The notes under the pieces: model-generated | Told to the model about the DNA's origin: nothing | Database searches by the model: none | The model's input: only the letters and a program-made list of their open reading frames with translations | Part shown: piece after piece, positions 1 through 10,059 of the stretch | How positions within the stretch are numbered: position 1 is the first letter of the stretch | How the letters are laid out: the number at the start of each line of letters is the position of its first letter | Translations under genes and position numbers: made by a program | Assembly: GCA_945643635.1 (NCBI GenBank) | Contig: CALZFC010000006.1 | Coordinates: forward strand, 9,328,501-9,392,500 | Length of the DNA: 64,000 nucleotides | Origin: Allodiplogaster sudhausi | Taxonomy: Eukaryota; Nematoda; Chromadorea; Rhabditida; Diplogasteridae | Direction of reading: 5' to 3'

Positions 1-50
1 TGTGCCTAAATAGTAAGTAGCGACTTTAATAAATAATTTTTCTTCTGCAG

Positions 51-447
51 TCTATAGCCGCCTGCCTAATGTTCGCGTTATCCCCGAAACTGTCGGCCCT
101 CCACTACACGGTCGGTCTCACTGCAGTGTGTATCTTCTCTGCAGTGCTCTTCTGGATGGTCTCCGGTGGGTCGGGGTTTGATTGGAAGACTGTTTCGCAC
201 ATATAATTATTGTATATTTACTCTATGAAAATATCACTAAATGATTTACAAGAAATTTCCAATTGTGTCAAGTTTTTCGCAATTCATCAGATTTTGGCGT
301 AATCATCCTCGGCCTTTTCTCTTTACAGAGCAAATAAAGAAGAAAAATATGAAAGAGGATGAGCAGTTGGATGACAAAGAAGCGGCAGTTCAGCGGATTC
401 CACAGTCGGCACTTTCTGCAGGAGATATGATGGAGAAAAAATTCTAA
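51..447 (+). CDS. MFSD11/UNC-93-like transporter, 3'-terminal exons (gene cut by window start)
   Basis: Two exons: 51-165 and 329-447, stop TAA at 445-447. The first follows a TTCTTCTGCAG acceptor and encodes two hydrophobic stretches (..LSPKLSALHYTVGL.. and ..AVCIFSAVLFWMV). It matches, exon for exon and in the same phase, the last exon of the neighbouring gene (5526-5729, ..LSPSLTSLHYVIGL..). That makes this the C-terminal end of a tandem paralogue in the UNC-93/MFSD11 branch of the major facilitator superfamily. The intron splits a Glu codon (TCCG|gtgggt ... acag|AG) and leads to a charged cytosolic tail (QIKKKNMKEDEQLDD..) ending MMEKKF. The rest of the gene lies before position 1. Substrate is unknown; family members are multi-pass membrane proteins. 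I am fairly sure of family and strand, less sure of the tail exon. Confidence 0.68.
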
Positions 448-1044
448 CTAGTCGAGATGGGGACTTTTCTTCCGCCTTTTTCTTTCAGCCATTTATCTAC
501 TTGCATGCTATTCATAATATAAAATAACATAAGATTATTCATATAATATAGGATAATATTGTACGCTTGTATCGGATTGATTCAGTGCGGTTCATCAGTT
601 AAATTTTTAAATTTTGAAATTAATATTTACATGTTTTTCTTGGCCCATTGTATGCTATTTTTCATGCGTTAAATATATAGCTTTTACTTTGATATCAATT
701 TTCTAAACGAATATTCTCAACCATGGTCAATGGTGTGGCAATCTTCAATGGTAAACTGCCACTTCTTCCCAGTTACCGTGTTCGAACTTTCTGCCGTTCA
801 CTTTAACAGAGAGAGTGGTTGTGATGTGCCTTCATTACTTTTATATCATACATAATTAGCATAATAAATTTGCATAATTTCTTCTAATAAATGTTTCATC
901 TATTTATCGTGTGAGGAAAAAACAACTGAAATAGTTCAGAAAACGAGAGGTGTTCAAAGGTCGCCGATTCGGCGCATGATCTCACGCAAAGACGTGTTCG
1001 GATCCTGATCATGCGACTGCTGCTAAGCCCCACTTTCGCTGCCC

Positions 1045-1085
<41 letters not shown>

Positions 1086-1771
1086 ATCTCTTCGTATCTC
1101 TCCCTCCCGTTTCCCTCTCTTATCCCCACCCTCTTTTCTCCCCTCCCCCTTTGCTCCAGCAATCACATCTTATCTTTTTCTCTCATCCCTTATCCGCCTG
1201 TTATCTTTGTCTCATGATCCCTCTCCCTTATCTATCTCTTTCTTCCAGCAATCATACCTTTCCGGGGTTTCCCTTCCACTCTGCAAAAGACACAAACTTA
1301 TTTCCTTTTACTTTCTGTTTAATATTTTCGCTGTCAGTCATATTATTGATTATTAAGCGTTAAGTGATGATCAATATCTCCTGTGTTATCTTAATACTAT
1401 TAAAACGTGTTTTTCTCGGTCTGACAGGCGCTCCAACGTGAAAGTGAGAGTGTGGTGCGGAGGTATGTAGTTTATGCCCTGGGCAGAAGTGTCGGAGATT
1501 AGTTCTCGTGATATCAGTCTTATCACTGAACTCTGAACAGACAAACATTAATTTTGTCCTTGCCATCATTTCTATATGTCTTTACTCTAATCCGCAAGCC
1601 GTCTGTTCCAATCCTTGACTCTTTTTTAAATGATCCTGAAGAGAAATAAGAAGGCAGAAATGATGAGAGAGAATGAGAGCAATGATCACACGGAATCAGC
1701 GGCATTCGAAAAAATACAAAATGATGGGAGAAGAGGAGAGAGGAAAATTACAATCTTTTGCCACGGAAGGC

Positions 1772-1812
<41 letters not shown>

Positions 1813-2985
1813 AGAAAGAGAGAGTAGTACAAAGTGAAACTTTATTTGGAGAGAGCAGATACAAAGTGAAGAGATAAGCGCGACTATGCAATACTTATAT
1901 TTTCTTGAATCTTTTTTATCGCTTGCTGTTGTAAAATTATGATTACAAGATGAAAGTTTTTTGGCAAGTTAAAACAAAATGTACATACTTTCATTACATA
2001 CTATGTAATTAGCCTCGATGAATCTTGATGATAATTGAATGCTCACCACACGTCACTAATTGCAAGCGTCTAGGCTGTGCTGTATGAACCACAACAACCT
2101 ACACTTTTTATCACCTGATCCGATTAGATGACAGCGATTCGAAACTCGCCTAACCATAAGACGCCTCTTATAAGCGATCTCTAGAACCTCGCAGCTCTTT
2201 ATTTACTAAGCGGAATACATCTGCCCCTAAGAAAATACCTTTTTACTCTCAGCGTTTACAAGCTTCCTTGTTTAGTTTCTATCATAATTTTCATTATAAT
2301 AATTGTCCAAGAAAAAGAGACAAAATCGTTCGTTGTTTTCTCGGCGTTTTGCTACAGCAAGACTCTTTGCTATCCTGTCAATCAATTTGCCAACCAGTAG
2401 GCTCGAAGCATTTCCTCGTCATTGTGCATTTCATGAAATGGTACAGGCGGATTCTGCTGTTCGCATGATTGTTGTGCTTACTTTATCCATTTTGCTTTTT
2501 TATCATTTCACCATCTTTCTCTCTTCTCTTTCCCCCTTCACTTTCCTTCATGTTTTCACTTCCCCGTATCTCAAAATATCTAAATCGCTCTCTATCTCTC
2601 TTTTTCTCTCTCTCTCTCTCTCTCTAGATCTCGCGCTTTAAGAATATCTCTCCCTTTCACATTCTCTTCGTTGTCGATATTTTGGAAAATCATAAACATA
2701 AACAGTGAAAGAATTCAGAAGAGAACGGTGTATGCATGAGAAAAGTGAAGTACGAACTATGCACTCGGAAAGAAGAGGGGAGATCAACGAAAGACTGTTG
2801 GACAGAGATGCAGAGAAATATATTGAAAAGACGGTGAGGAACGAGAGGTAGAAATGGCGAGAAACGGCAGAGAAGTTGGCGAAATAGCATGAGGGAGAGA
2901 AAGAGAAAATAATAATACTGCGATTGTTCCGATCAACAATTCTGATAAGAGTTAGAAATTTCATTCTCTCTCCGTGTCTCTTTTG

Positions 2986-3022
<37 letters not shown>

Positions 3023-3050
3023 CGCGTACTTCTCACTTCTCTTTTTACAG
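448..3050. repeat. Intergenic DNA with GA/TC microsatellites, no gene seen
   Basis: No exon with coding-like composition was found. Pure or near-pure TC runs lie at about 1049-1084, 2587-2626 and 2985-3022, and a GA run at about 1771-1810. Open frames here that read RERERE or SLSLSL are only translations of these tracts. Confidence 0.8.
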
Positions 3051-3815
3051 TCGTTTATCATCGAGCCTGTGCTGCATTCTGTGAATGGCCGAGCACCCGA
3101 GCGAATCGGCCCGTATGATGGCTATTATGGGTTGGGCAATTCTCATCACTTCAAAAATCCTACTTTTGAGCCACTTTATAAACACGTACAATACTATTAT
3201 CGCATTACTTCTCTTTAGAGAAAAATTGAAAAACAATCAGATTATTTTTTCTCAAGAAGAACGGATTGGAATCAAGCTCTCGACTGAATTTCGAATCTCC
3301 TTACGTCAGAGCAGCCCTTTAGAACCACGGCTGCATTTCATTGCAGCCTTGCTGCGACTGACATTACGTACTGCATTTCAAACTTCTTTGTCGCCTCATA
3401 CCTCAACTACCTCATACCGAAAGTGAGTTTGTCTGGACTATTTTACTTACTATTAGCCTTCACATTCTTTTTACAAATAAAAAAAAACAAGACAGAAGCC
3501 AGCGAAAATGTAATGTGATTTTAAGAAGAAAAAAATAATAATAAATAAAAAAATTTTTAAGTAGAGAGTAAACTAAGAAAGAAACAAAAAAAGAAATAAA
3601 ATAACCAGTGGTTGATCATCATCGGCTCGGTGCTGTTCATGGCGTACTTCACGACGTTCCTCTACCTCCATCGCATCGTCTACTTCGTCGCTTGCATCGC
3701 AGTCGGAACGGCGTCTTCCAGTGAGTAGTGACTGAGAGAAAAGGGGCGACTCCTGTCAGGCATGTAAAGTTAGTCTGCATGCAGACAAACTGAGAAAAAT
3801 TGTCTGTCTCTTGTT

Positions 3816-4091
3816 TTTCTTCAACATTCATAATGCAGCAAATCTGAAAGAAAACACGTATATACCGTTATTTAACGACACAAAGTGGCCGCTTTTTGTA
3901 TATCAAAAGAAATGACGTGAACAATTCCTTTCAAGTTTATGTATTCAAGCTTTTTGGCTTGAATACATAAACTTGAAAGGAATTGTTCACGTCATTTCTT
4001 TTGATATACAAAAAGCGGCCACTTTGTGTCGTTAAATAACGGTATATACGTGTTTTCTTTCAGATTTGCTGCATTATGAATGTTGAAGAAA
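3816..4091. repeat. Perfect 135-bp inverted repeat with 6-nt spacer
   Basis: Bases 3816-3950 are the exact reverse complement of 3957-4091; the spacer 3951-3956 is TTTTTG. I compared the arms base by base and found no mismatch. The repeat sits in the intron-like interval between transporter exons 3609-3720 and 4347-4467, where one family exon is missing. It could be a foldback element, a recent inverted duplication or a hairpin read artefact. If transcribed it would form a long dsRNA stem. Confidence 0.95.
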
Positions 4092-4137
4092 TGGGTTAGC
4101 TTCTTCTATATTTATTCATATTTCTTTTACTCCTTTG

Positions 4138-4215
4138 CTCTCTCTCTCTGCCGCAACGACATTCTCTCTCGCTCTCTCGCGCGCGCTCTCTCTCTGTGTC
4201 TCTCTCATTCGCTCT
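4138..4215. repeat. TC-rich microsatellite with GC interruptions
   Basis: TC repeats broken by CGCGCGCGC, directly upstream of the exon at 4347. It lies in the same interval as the inverted repeat. Confidence 0.8.
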
Positions 4216-5729
4216 CTCCGTCTCTCTTTCTGTCTCTATCACTCTTCTATTCCTCATTTCACCAATTCTCTTTGTTTCTAATATTTTCATTCATCGTATC
4301 TCTTCTTTCTATCTCACTCACACACTGAATTCCATTTTCTTCTCAGCTGAAATGCTGCGTGCAATGAAGCATCCTCGTATCATTCTGCTGATCCCCTTCT
4401 ACGGTACGTCGGCGCCTTCTTCTGCTTCTGGGGCACCGTCTACCCGACCTCGCTTCAGTTCACAAAGGTTGGACGAATATTCGCTGTTTGAGAGTTAATT
4501 CTGTATTGTCATTTTAATGCCTATTCTAGACAAAATAAATATATTCCCCTCTCGATTTCTCAAGTATAATTTTATAATTCAGGCCCTCGCAAGCGATGTC
4601 TACTTGCCTGCCTACTACGGAATGGTCTTCAGCATTGGCAATCTGACAAGTTTGTTCTACGGATTTTATTAGGACAGCTCCTTGGTAACTAGAGCAAATT
4701 TACCTAGAGCTGCTAATACGCACAAAAATTTTTGAGCATACTTCTAAGATTAGCTAATTAAATAAATTTTAAGTAAAAGCATAAATAAATGAGTGTTGTC
4801 TATCGCAAGTGGGCGTGCTGACGATGGTGCTGTCGCGGCTGATCGACGGCTTCGACCTGCGGCCGCTGCTGCTCATCAACGTGTGCATCCACGCCGTCAT
4901 CTTCGTCCTCGTGCTCTTCTCCGTTCCCTAGTCGTCGACCTTCGCTCCGACCGATGAGGAATCACTGCTTATCGCTCCAAAGTATGCATTATTAATAATA
5001 GATACATGAATCAAACGGAAGGCAACACAGCGGCAATTGTTGTATCTTATTCATTGACATTTCGCCACTTTTCCTCATATTAACTTGAAGTATTTCACAA
5101 CTACTATCTAGTTTATCGTTAGTTTATCTTCTGAATCTTTATTTATGACACAAAACGGTAATTTACTTTTTAATGTAAGAAAATAAAATGCTTGAGCCGG
5201 TGGCTGGCTCTCGTGATCGCCTTCCTCTTCGGCCTCGCTGACCACGCCAACAACACGCTCCGCACTGTGCTCACTTCGGTCGCGCTCCCGAAACGACGCG
5301 ACCAGGCATTCGCGTGCGCGCGTCTCTATCATGTCAGTCGCTTTGGGACTAACGATCAGCTCAAGTGGCGCGATTTCAAACGTGAATTTTAAAACGCTGA
5401 ACCGTTACCAACTTGTTTCACTTTTCACACATCTGGTATGAATAAAAATAGATATTCTTAACTTAATCTTCTGAGGAATATGCCTTGATAGTTTAAATTC
5501 AAAGATTGATCGATTTCTCCTTCAGGCGGTAGCCGGCTTCACGCTGTTCCTGCTTTCGCCTTCGCTGACCTCCCTTCACTACGTCATTGGCCTTGGCGTG
5601 ATCTGCGCCGTGTCCGCAGTGGCCTTCTGGGTGGTCGCCAGTCAGGTCATCGCCGACTCGGAGCGGAGCGACGAGCGGAAGGCCGCCTTGTCGAGGGGCG
5701 AAAGTGAAGATGCGCCGCCCCCCGAATGA

Positions 5730-6173
5730 CTCATCTCGCCCTCGTCGAGAACAAGCCATAATATATTATGATGTACATATATGCACTAATTATTATAGAC
5801 ACTTTATAAATCGTATCGCATTTTAGCTTCAAATCAAAACAAGGGGTGAGTTGTGGAAAAAGCAGATAAATAGACGCGGACAATCCCCAAAAATATGCTC
5901 AATAACTAAATAAGACAACATTAGGCATCGCTCCCATCATCAAGTCAGAGTTCTTTAATCACCCGTACACATGCAAACCACCGTAAATAGAATAGCTGAC
6001 ATAGAAGTTTTCAACAACAAAAAAACCTAAAGGCAACAGACTAAAGGAGCAATAAAATTATATTCACAAGTTGTCGATGAATAAAACAAATTAGCAAGAA
6101 GAACATGTCCAATTTCAAGGAGCAGATCAGCGAAAAATAGACAAAAGGAAATAAATAGCAAGATAACTAAGAT
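5730..6173. other. Convergent 3' intergenic gap
   Basis: This 444-bp AT-rich spacer separates the plus-strand transporter copy from the minus-strand fukutin-like gene, so two 3' ends face each other. Several AATAAA-like signals occur on both strands. No further gene was seen. Confidence 0.6.
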
Positions 6174-8704
6174 TTAGTAATATATAATAAAGTACTTCTT
6201 CATTTCTTCCTCCGTGTAATAGCCGTCTTGGACGACATTCGAGTTCGATTCCCACCAATTGAAGTCCTTCGTCGGATGGTCAACAGTCCAGTTCTTGCCG
6301 TACTCTGCCTGCGAATTAATGCGTAATTCGATGATGAATAAAAAGAAGATAATTCTTTTTTTGCGTACCTGAATGAGCTTTTCAGCATTGCACGGCACAA
6401 AGAAGAGGCGGCCGAGAAGGATTCCGGCGCAGAATTCATCAATTCTAGACAATTCACTTTTTAATTTAGCAGGAAATTTAGATATTATATTTGTAAAAAA
6501 AACTCTGCCCGAATTTAAAAATATAAAATTAGCCTTGAAATACGAGTTTTTTCTCTAAATATATTATCTAATCGTGATTTTAAAATAAAGCAAGAGTTTA
6601 AGAGTTTGCATGCGTTTCCTCTTCGGTTGAGCATTATAAATGTAGAAGTGAGGTGGAAGAACTCAAAGAACACTAACTTCGGCAGAATCCACTTGTACTT
6701 GCTGCGCACGCTGGCGTCTGCGCCCGCCGTGTAGATGTGCTCGTCGTCTTCGGCGTACATGACGAAGAGATCGACGGGTCCCTTCGTCTTCGCGACCAGC
6801 GTGAACTCAAGCGATTTGTGATCCTAAATTAAAATTTATTATTTTAATTTATACATAAATAAATAGTATATATGTACATACATATTCGAACATTTATTAC
6901 ATAAAAGTCAACTAAAAGTTTTCTCAAAAACAGTTCAAAATAAACCTGTCCGGATCTCTTGTAGAGATCAAAGCTCTTGAGTGTCTTGAGCTGCTCCTTC
7001 ATGGCAGGCTTGAAGTCCGTGTAGAGAATCGCAAAGTCAACGTCGCTCGTGTGCGGTATGATCGAGCATTCGCGATACCAGCCTGTGAGAGAGAGAATGA
7101 GAGAGAGAGCAAGAGAGAGACAGAGAGAGAGAGTATATAGAAGATAGGGAGAGATAGAAAGGAAGGGAAATGATTGCTTATTTGGAAGCGAAGAAAGAAA
7201 GAGAAAACCCCAAAACAAGAGAGATAATGAGGAGAAGTACGACGATTTATGGCAAAAAATCTTACCAAGAAGCGATCCGCCTGTGATAAATGGCATAGCG
7301 CCCATATCGATGACTTCGTCACGAAACTCTGCCATTTTATCCTATAAAAGAGAAATAGAATTTTTTTCGAAAATTAAAGGAATACAGTGTCATAATTTTT
7401 TTTATAAAAAATTAAAATTACGAAGGCTAATTTTTCCAAATGGTTTGGAAACGTTATTTCCTTCTCTACATCGATCAAAGAAGAAAAAAAACTTACCACA
7501 AATGAGAGCGGCATTACGCGTTCTTGCGTCGTGTCTCGCTTGACAGTCATGTTGCGGCATTCGAGAAGGCGACTGCGCGCCATGAAGGACTTGAACAATT
7601 CAATTGAACAATTAAGTTCAATAATTTAATCCAACAATTGGACAGATTATTCTTTAGGATTTTTATATTTGATAAATTAGAATCAATAGATGTTAAACCT
7701 CAAAGCGCCAGATGTCCAATGGAAGCAGAAAGCCGGCAACTCGATGCACGGCGTATCTAAAAAAAAAAGGAAACGTCAGTGGTTTTCAATTTCGCTTGAT
7801 GTACTAAATTGCCAAAAAAATGAAATAACGATGCAGAATATGAGGAACTTCTAAATATAATTAAAATAAAGCAGTTAGCGAATGTGTACTTCATGAGCGC
7901 GGTCGGCATTCGTGTCTTCAGCATGAAAAAGTCCGTTCCTTCCACGAAGTACGTGATGTTTAATCGGTCGCCGTACACTTTCTCCAGTTCGACGATTCGG
8001 AATCGGTCGTGAGCCATCACGGAAAGCGGCTTCGTGACCTCCGCACTATAAAAAAGAATCTTGCGCTCTTATATGTTTTTTTGCTTAAAAAAGTATATAC
8101 TTTGTTTCAATTACTGATGAAAAATTTGAAAAAGCGAACCTGCAGTTCGTTCGCAGTTTATGCAGAAATGGCACGTCGATAACATAGACGTCAATTCGTT
8201 CGCCGGACACTGGAGAAGGAAAGGCAGCTTCGAGAGAGCGAAGGGACGAGAAGCACTCGCTCTGCAATTTCATGATTACGGTAACACCAAATAAACTCAT
8301 AAATTTGAATAAGATATATATTCAGTATGAACAAGATTAAAGCGATACATACCTCCGAATGCGCACGGTTATCTGTCAATTTCATGGCGGTTCTGATGGC
8401 GTCTTCTTTGTGTTGTCGTGCGATGAGAGTGGAGAGGAGGATGAGAAGAAGAACGAAGAGGAGAAGAGCGAGCACGGTCGCTGGAGAGGGTGGGAGGATT
8501 AGAGAAAAAGAGAGAAAGAGAGAGAAGGAGATGGATAGAGTTAGAAAAGATAGACATAGAGAGAGATAACGAAAGAGAGAGAGAAAGAGAGAGATAAAGA
8601 GATAGAGAGAGAGAGAGATAGAGAGAGAGAAAGGGAAGAAATGAAACCTGGATGCGCGCGGAAAAGTCGCAAATGGCGTATATGGCGGCTTGTCACCATT
8701 GCCA
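6174..8704 (-). CDS. fktn: Fukutin-like (LicD-superfamily) phosphotransferase, type II membrane protein
   Basis: Eleven exons read on the minus strand: 8704-8648 (ATG at 8699-8697), 8480-8353, 8261-8140, 8045-7890, 7756-7699, 7589-7497, 7341-7266, 7082-6946, 6823-6678, 6444-6369, 6308-6174 (TAA). All splice phases agree and give 392 aa; human fukutin is somewhat longer. A short basic N-terminus is followed by a TM anchor (about residues 20-38, TVLALLLFVLLLILLST), as in Golgi/ER glycosylation enzymes. The catalytic region has GGSLLGWYREC (about 224-234) and PHTSDVD with the acidic DVD at 242-244. Further on are a VDLFVMY strand and IDEFCAGILLGRLFFVPC. Fukutin and relatives transfer ribitol-phosphate or similar groups to alpha-dystroglycan-type glycans in verteb­rates; nematodes have several divergent paralogues, so the substrate here is open. 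The ATG lies five bases after a TTTCAG acceptor with no upstream coding exon, which suggests SL trans-splicing. Confidence 0.9.
8505..8640. repeat. GA microsatellite inside intron 1 of the fukutin-like gene
   Basis: About 130 bp of GAGA with A interruptions fill most of the intron between exons 8704-8648 and 8480-8353. A second GA run (about 7085-7134) lies in the intron between exons 7341-7266 and 7082-6946. Confidence 0.8.
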
Positions 8705-8712
8705 GCTGAAAT
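8699..8712 (-). promoter_or_regulatory. Likely trans-splice acceptor of the fukutin-like gene
   Basis: On the minus strand TGAATTTCAG is followed by CTGGC and then the start codon. An acceptor with no partner exon, five bases before ATG, is the usual arrangement at nematode SL sites. No RNA evidence is available here. Confidence 0.5.
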
Positions 8713-9710
8713 TCATGAGAAAAGTCAAAGAATAATTTTATAATTTTAAAAGCGAAGGGAACCGTCGAACTTCTGCACATGTGTACACTTACTACAAACA
8801 TATTTCTAACAGTACTTCGCTGAATAAGTGACAAAATTTTGTTGCAATTGTAAGTTAAACTATACAGAGAGTTGTGAAACTGTCCACGAGGATGGAATCT
8901 GCTTTCCTAGTACATACATGCAAAGTTGTCCTTCTCACGTGCCACGTGCAATGAGCGGATTTTAGAGGGGGATTTGTGGGCAGTGCAGCAGATTTTGGAG
9001 AGAGAGAGAGAATGAAGTCAGAGAGAGGGCACTGAGATACAGATTGTTGTTGAGAGAGAGAGTGAGAGAAGTGAGTGAGGAAAAAAGAGGAACAGAGAGA
9101 GAGAAAAGAAATTGAAGGATAAGAGCATGAAACATATATCAGGCAATAACAGCAGCGCGCCTGACACTAACGTAAAGGGAAAAAATGCTATGGTGTCATT
9201 CATCTAGATAGGCGTTAATTCAAGAACAGTGAAAATAAAGAATATTATAAAAAAAGAACCACAAGACCAAGAAAAGTAATCTCATTTACAGTTTTGAAAT
9301 TGAAAGCTATAGAAAAGTAGAAGGAAAGGAAGGGCCTGAAATGGATGATTCGTGTGGGATGAAGAGCGGGCGAGCGGAGGAGTAGAATGGAAGCGAAGAG
9401 TTCGATGCAGAAAGGCGCATCTGTTAAAACTGTGCTTGTTCTTCCTCTGCTGTTGTCCAGATTCGTTCTCGATCTTACGCAGATCTCTCGTCTGGCACTC
9501 ACAGAAAGGCACAATTTGTGAGCGTTCAAATCAAATGATCTTATTCTATTACTAATAATGGATCTATTAAATATTAATAGAAGAAAAGTTAAAATATGTA
9601 AGTCGAACGTTATTTTCATTCGTGAATAAACCAAGTGGATTTCTTTAAATGAGGATTCCTGAAAGATTATGGCCGTTTTCTTCTCTTTTGCCGTGTCCAA
9701 GTCTGCATTT

Positions 9711-9761
<51 letters not shown>

Positions 9762-10011
9762 ATCCAAATCTCTCACCGCCTATCAGTACTTTCGATATCC
9801 ATTTGCCTTCATCTCTGCTAGTCCCCCTCCTCCCTTCATGGGCCATCTGCCAGAAACAGAAGCAAGTGACCCTGAGAAATGTGAATAAACACTCGAGTAG
9901 TTTTCGCTGCTATTCTTCAGACTTCTCTACGTCTTTAGCCTAGGGCCCATACGTATACTACTTTTCTGCGACTATGCAAAGAGAGTAAGGGGAGGGGAAG
10001 AGAGATAGGAT

Positions 10012-10059
<48 letters not shown>

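Larger units (their letters stand above)
3051..5729 (+). pseudogene. MFSD11/UNC-93-like transporter, second tandem copy, probably inactivated
   Basis: Readable exons: 3051-3130, 3347-3422, 3609-3720, 4347-4467, 4583-4649, 4810-4981, 5197-5332, 5526-5729. The first three join in frame and give the family signature SFIIEPVLHS...GYYGL, then SNFFVASYLNYLIPKW and a TM helix. Later exons give HPRIILLIPFY, GAFFCFWGTVYPTSLQFTK, LPAYYGMVFSIGNLT, and a GLADHANNTLRTVLTS stretch equivalent to the GLGDxxxNTQ region of MFSD11. Three lesions are visible. The exon that should encode the LWTxQGNxL..NS region after 3720 is absent. Near 4403-4404 the frame jumps by one base inside FYG|YVGAFF, as if one base were missing. 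TAG at 4929-4931 interrupts the exon 4810-4981, whose reading continues open with SSTFAPTDEESLL. If the single-base problem and the stop are assembly errors the gene could still be live, but the missing exon argues against it. Confidence 0.72.

Noticed and set aside
896..1162. RERERE-rich open frame
   Set aside because: It is the translation of a TC/GA microsatellite; similar frames at 2638, 4096, 13891 and 61191 were rejected for the same reason.
6240..6260. GTTCGATTCCC resembling a tRNA T-arm
   Set aside because: It lies inside the last fukutin-like exon, and no acceptor or anticodon stems surround it.
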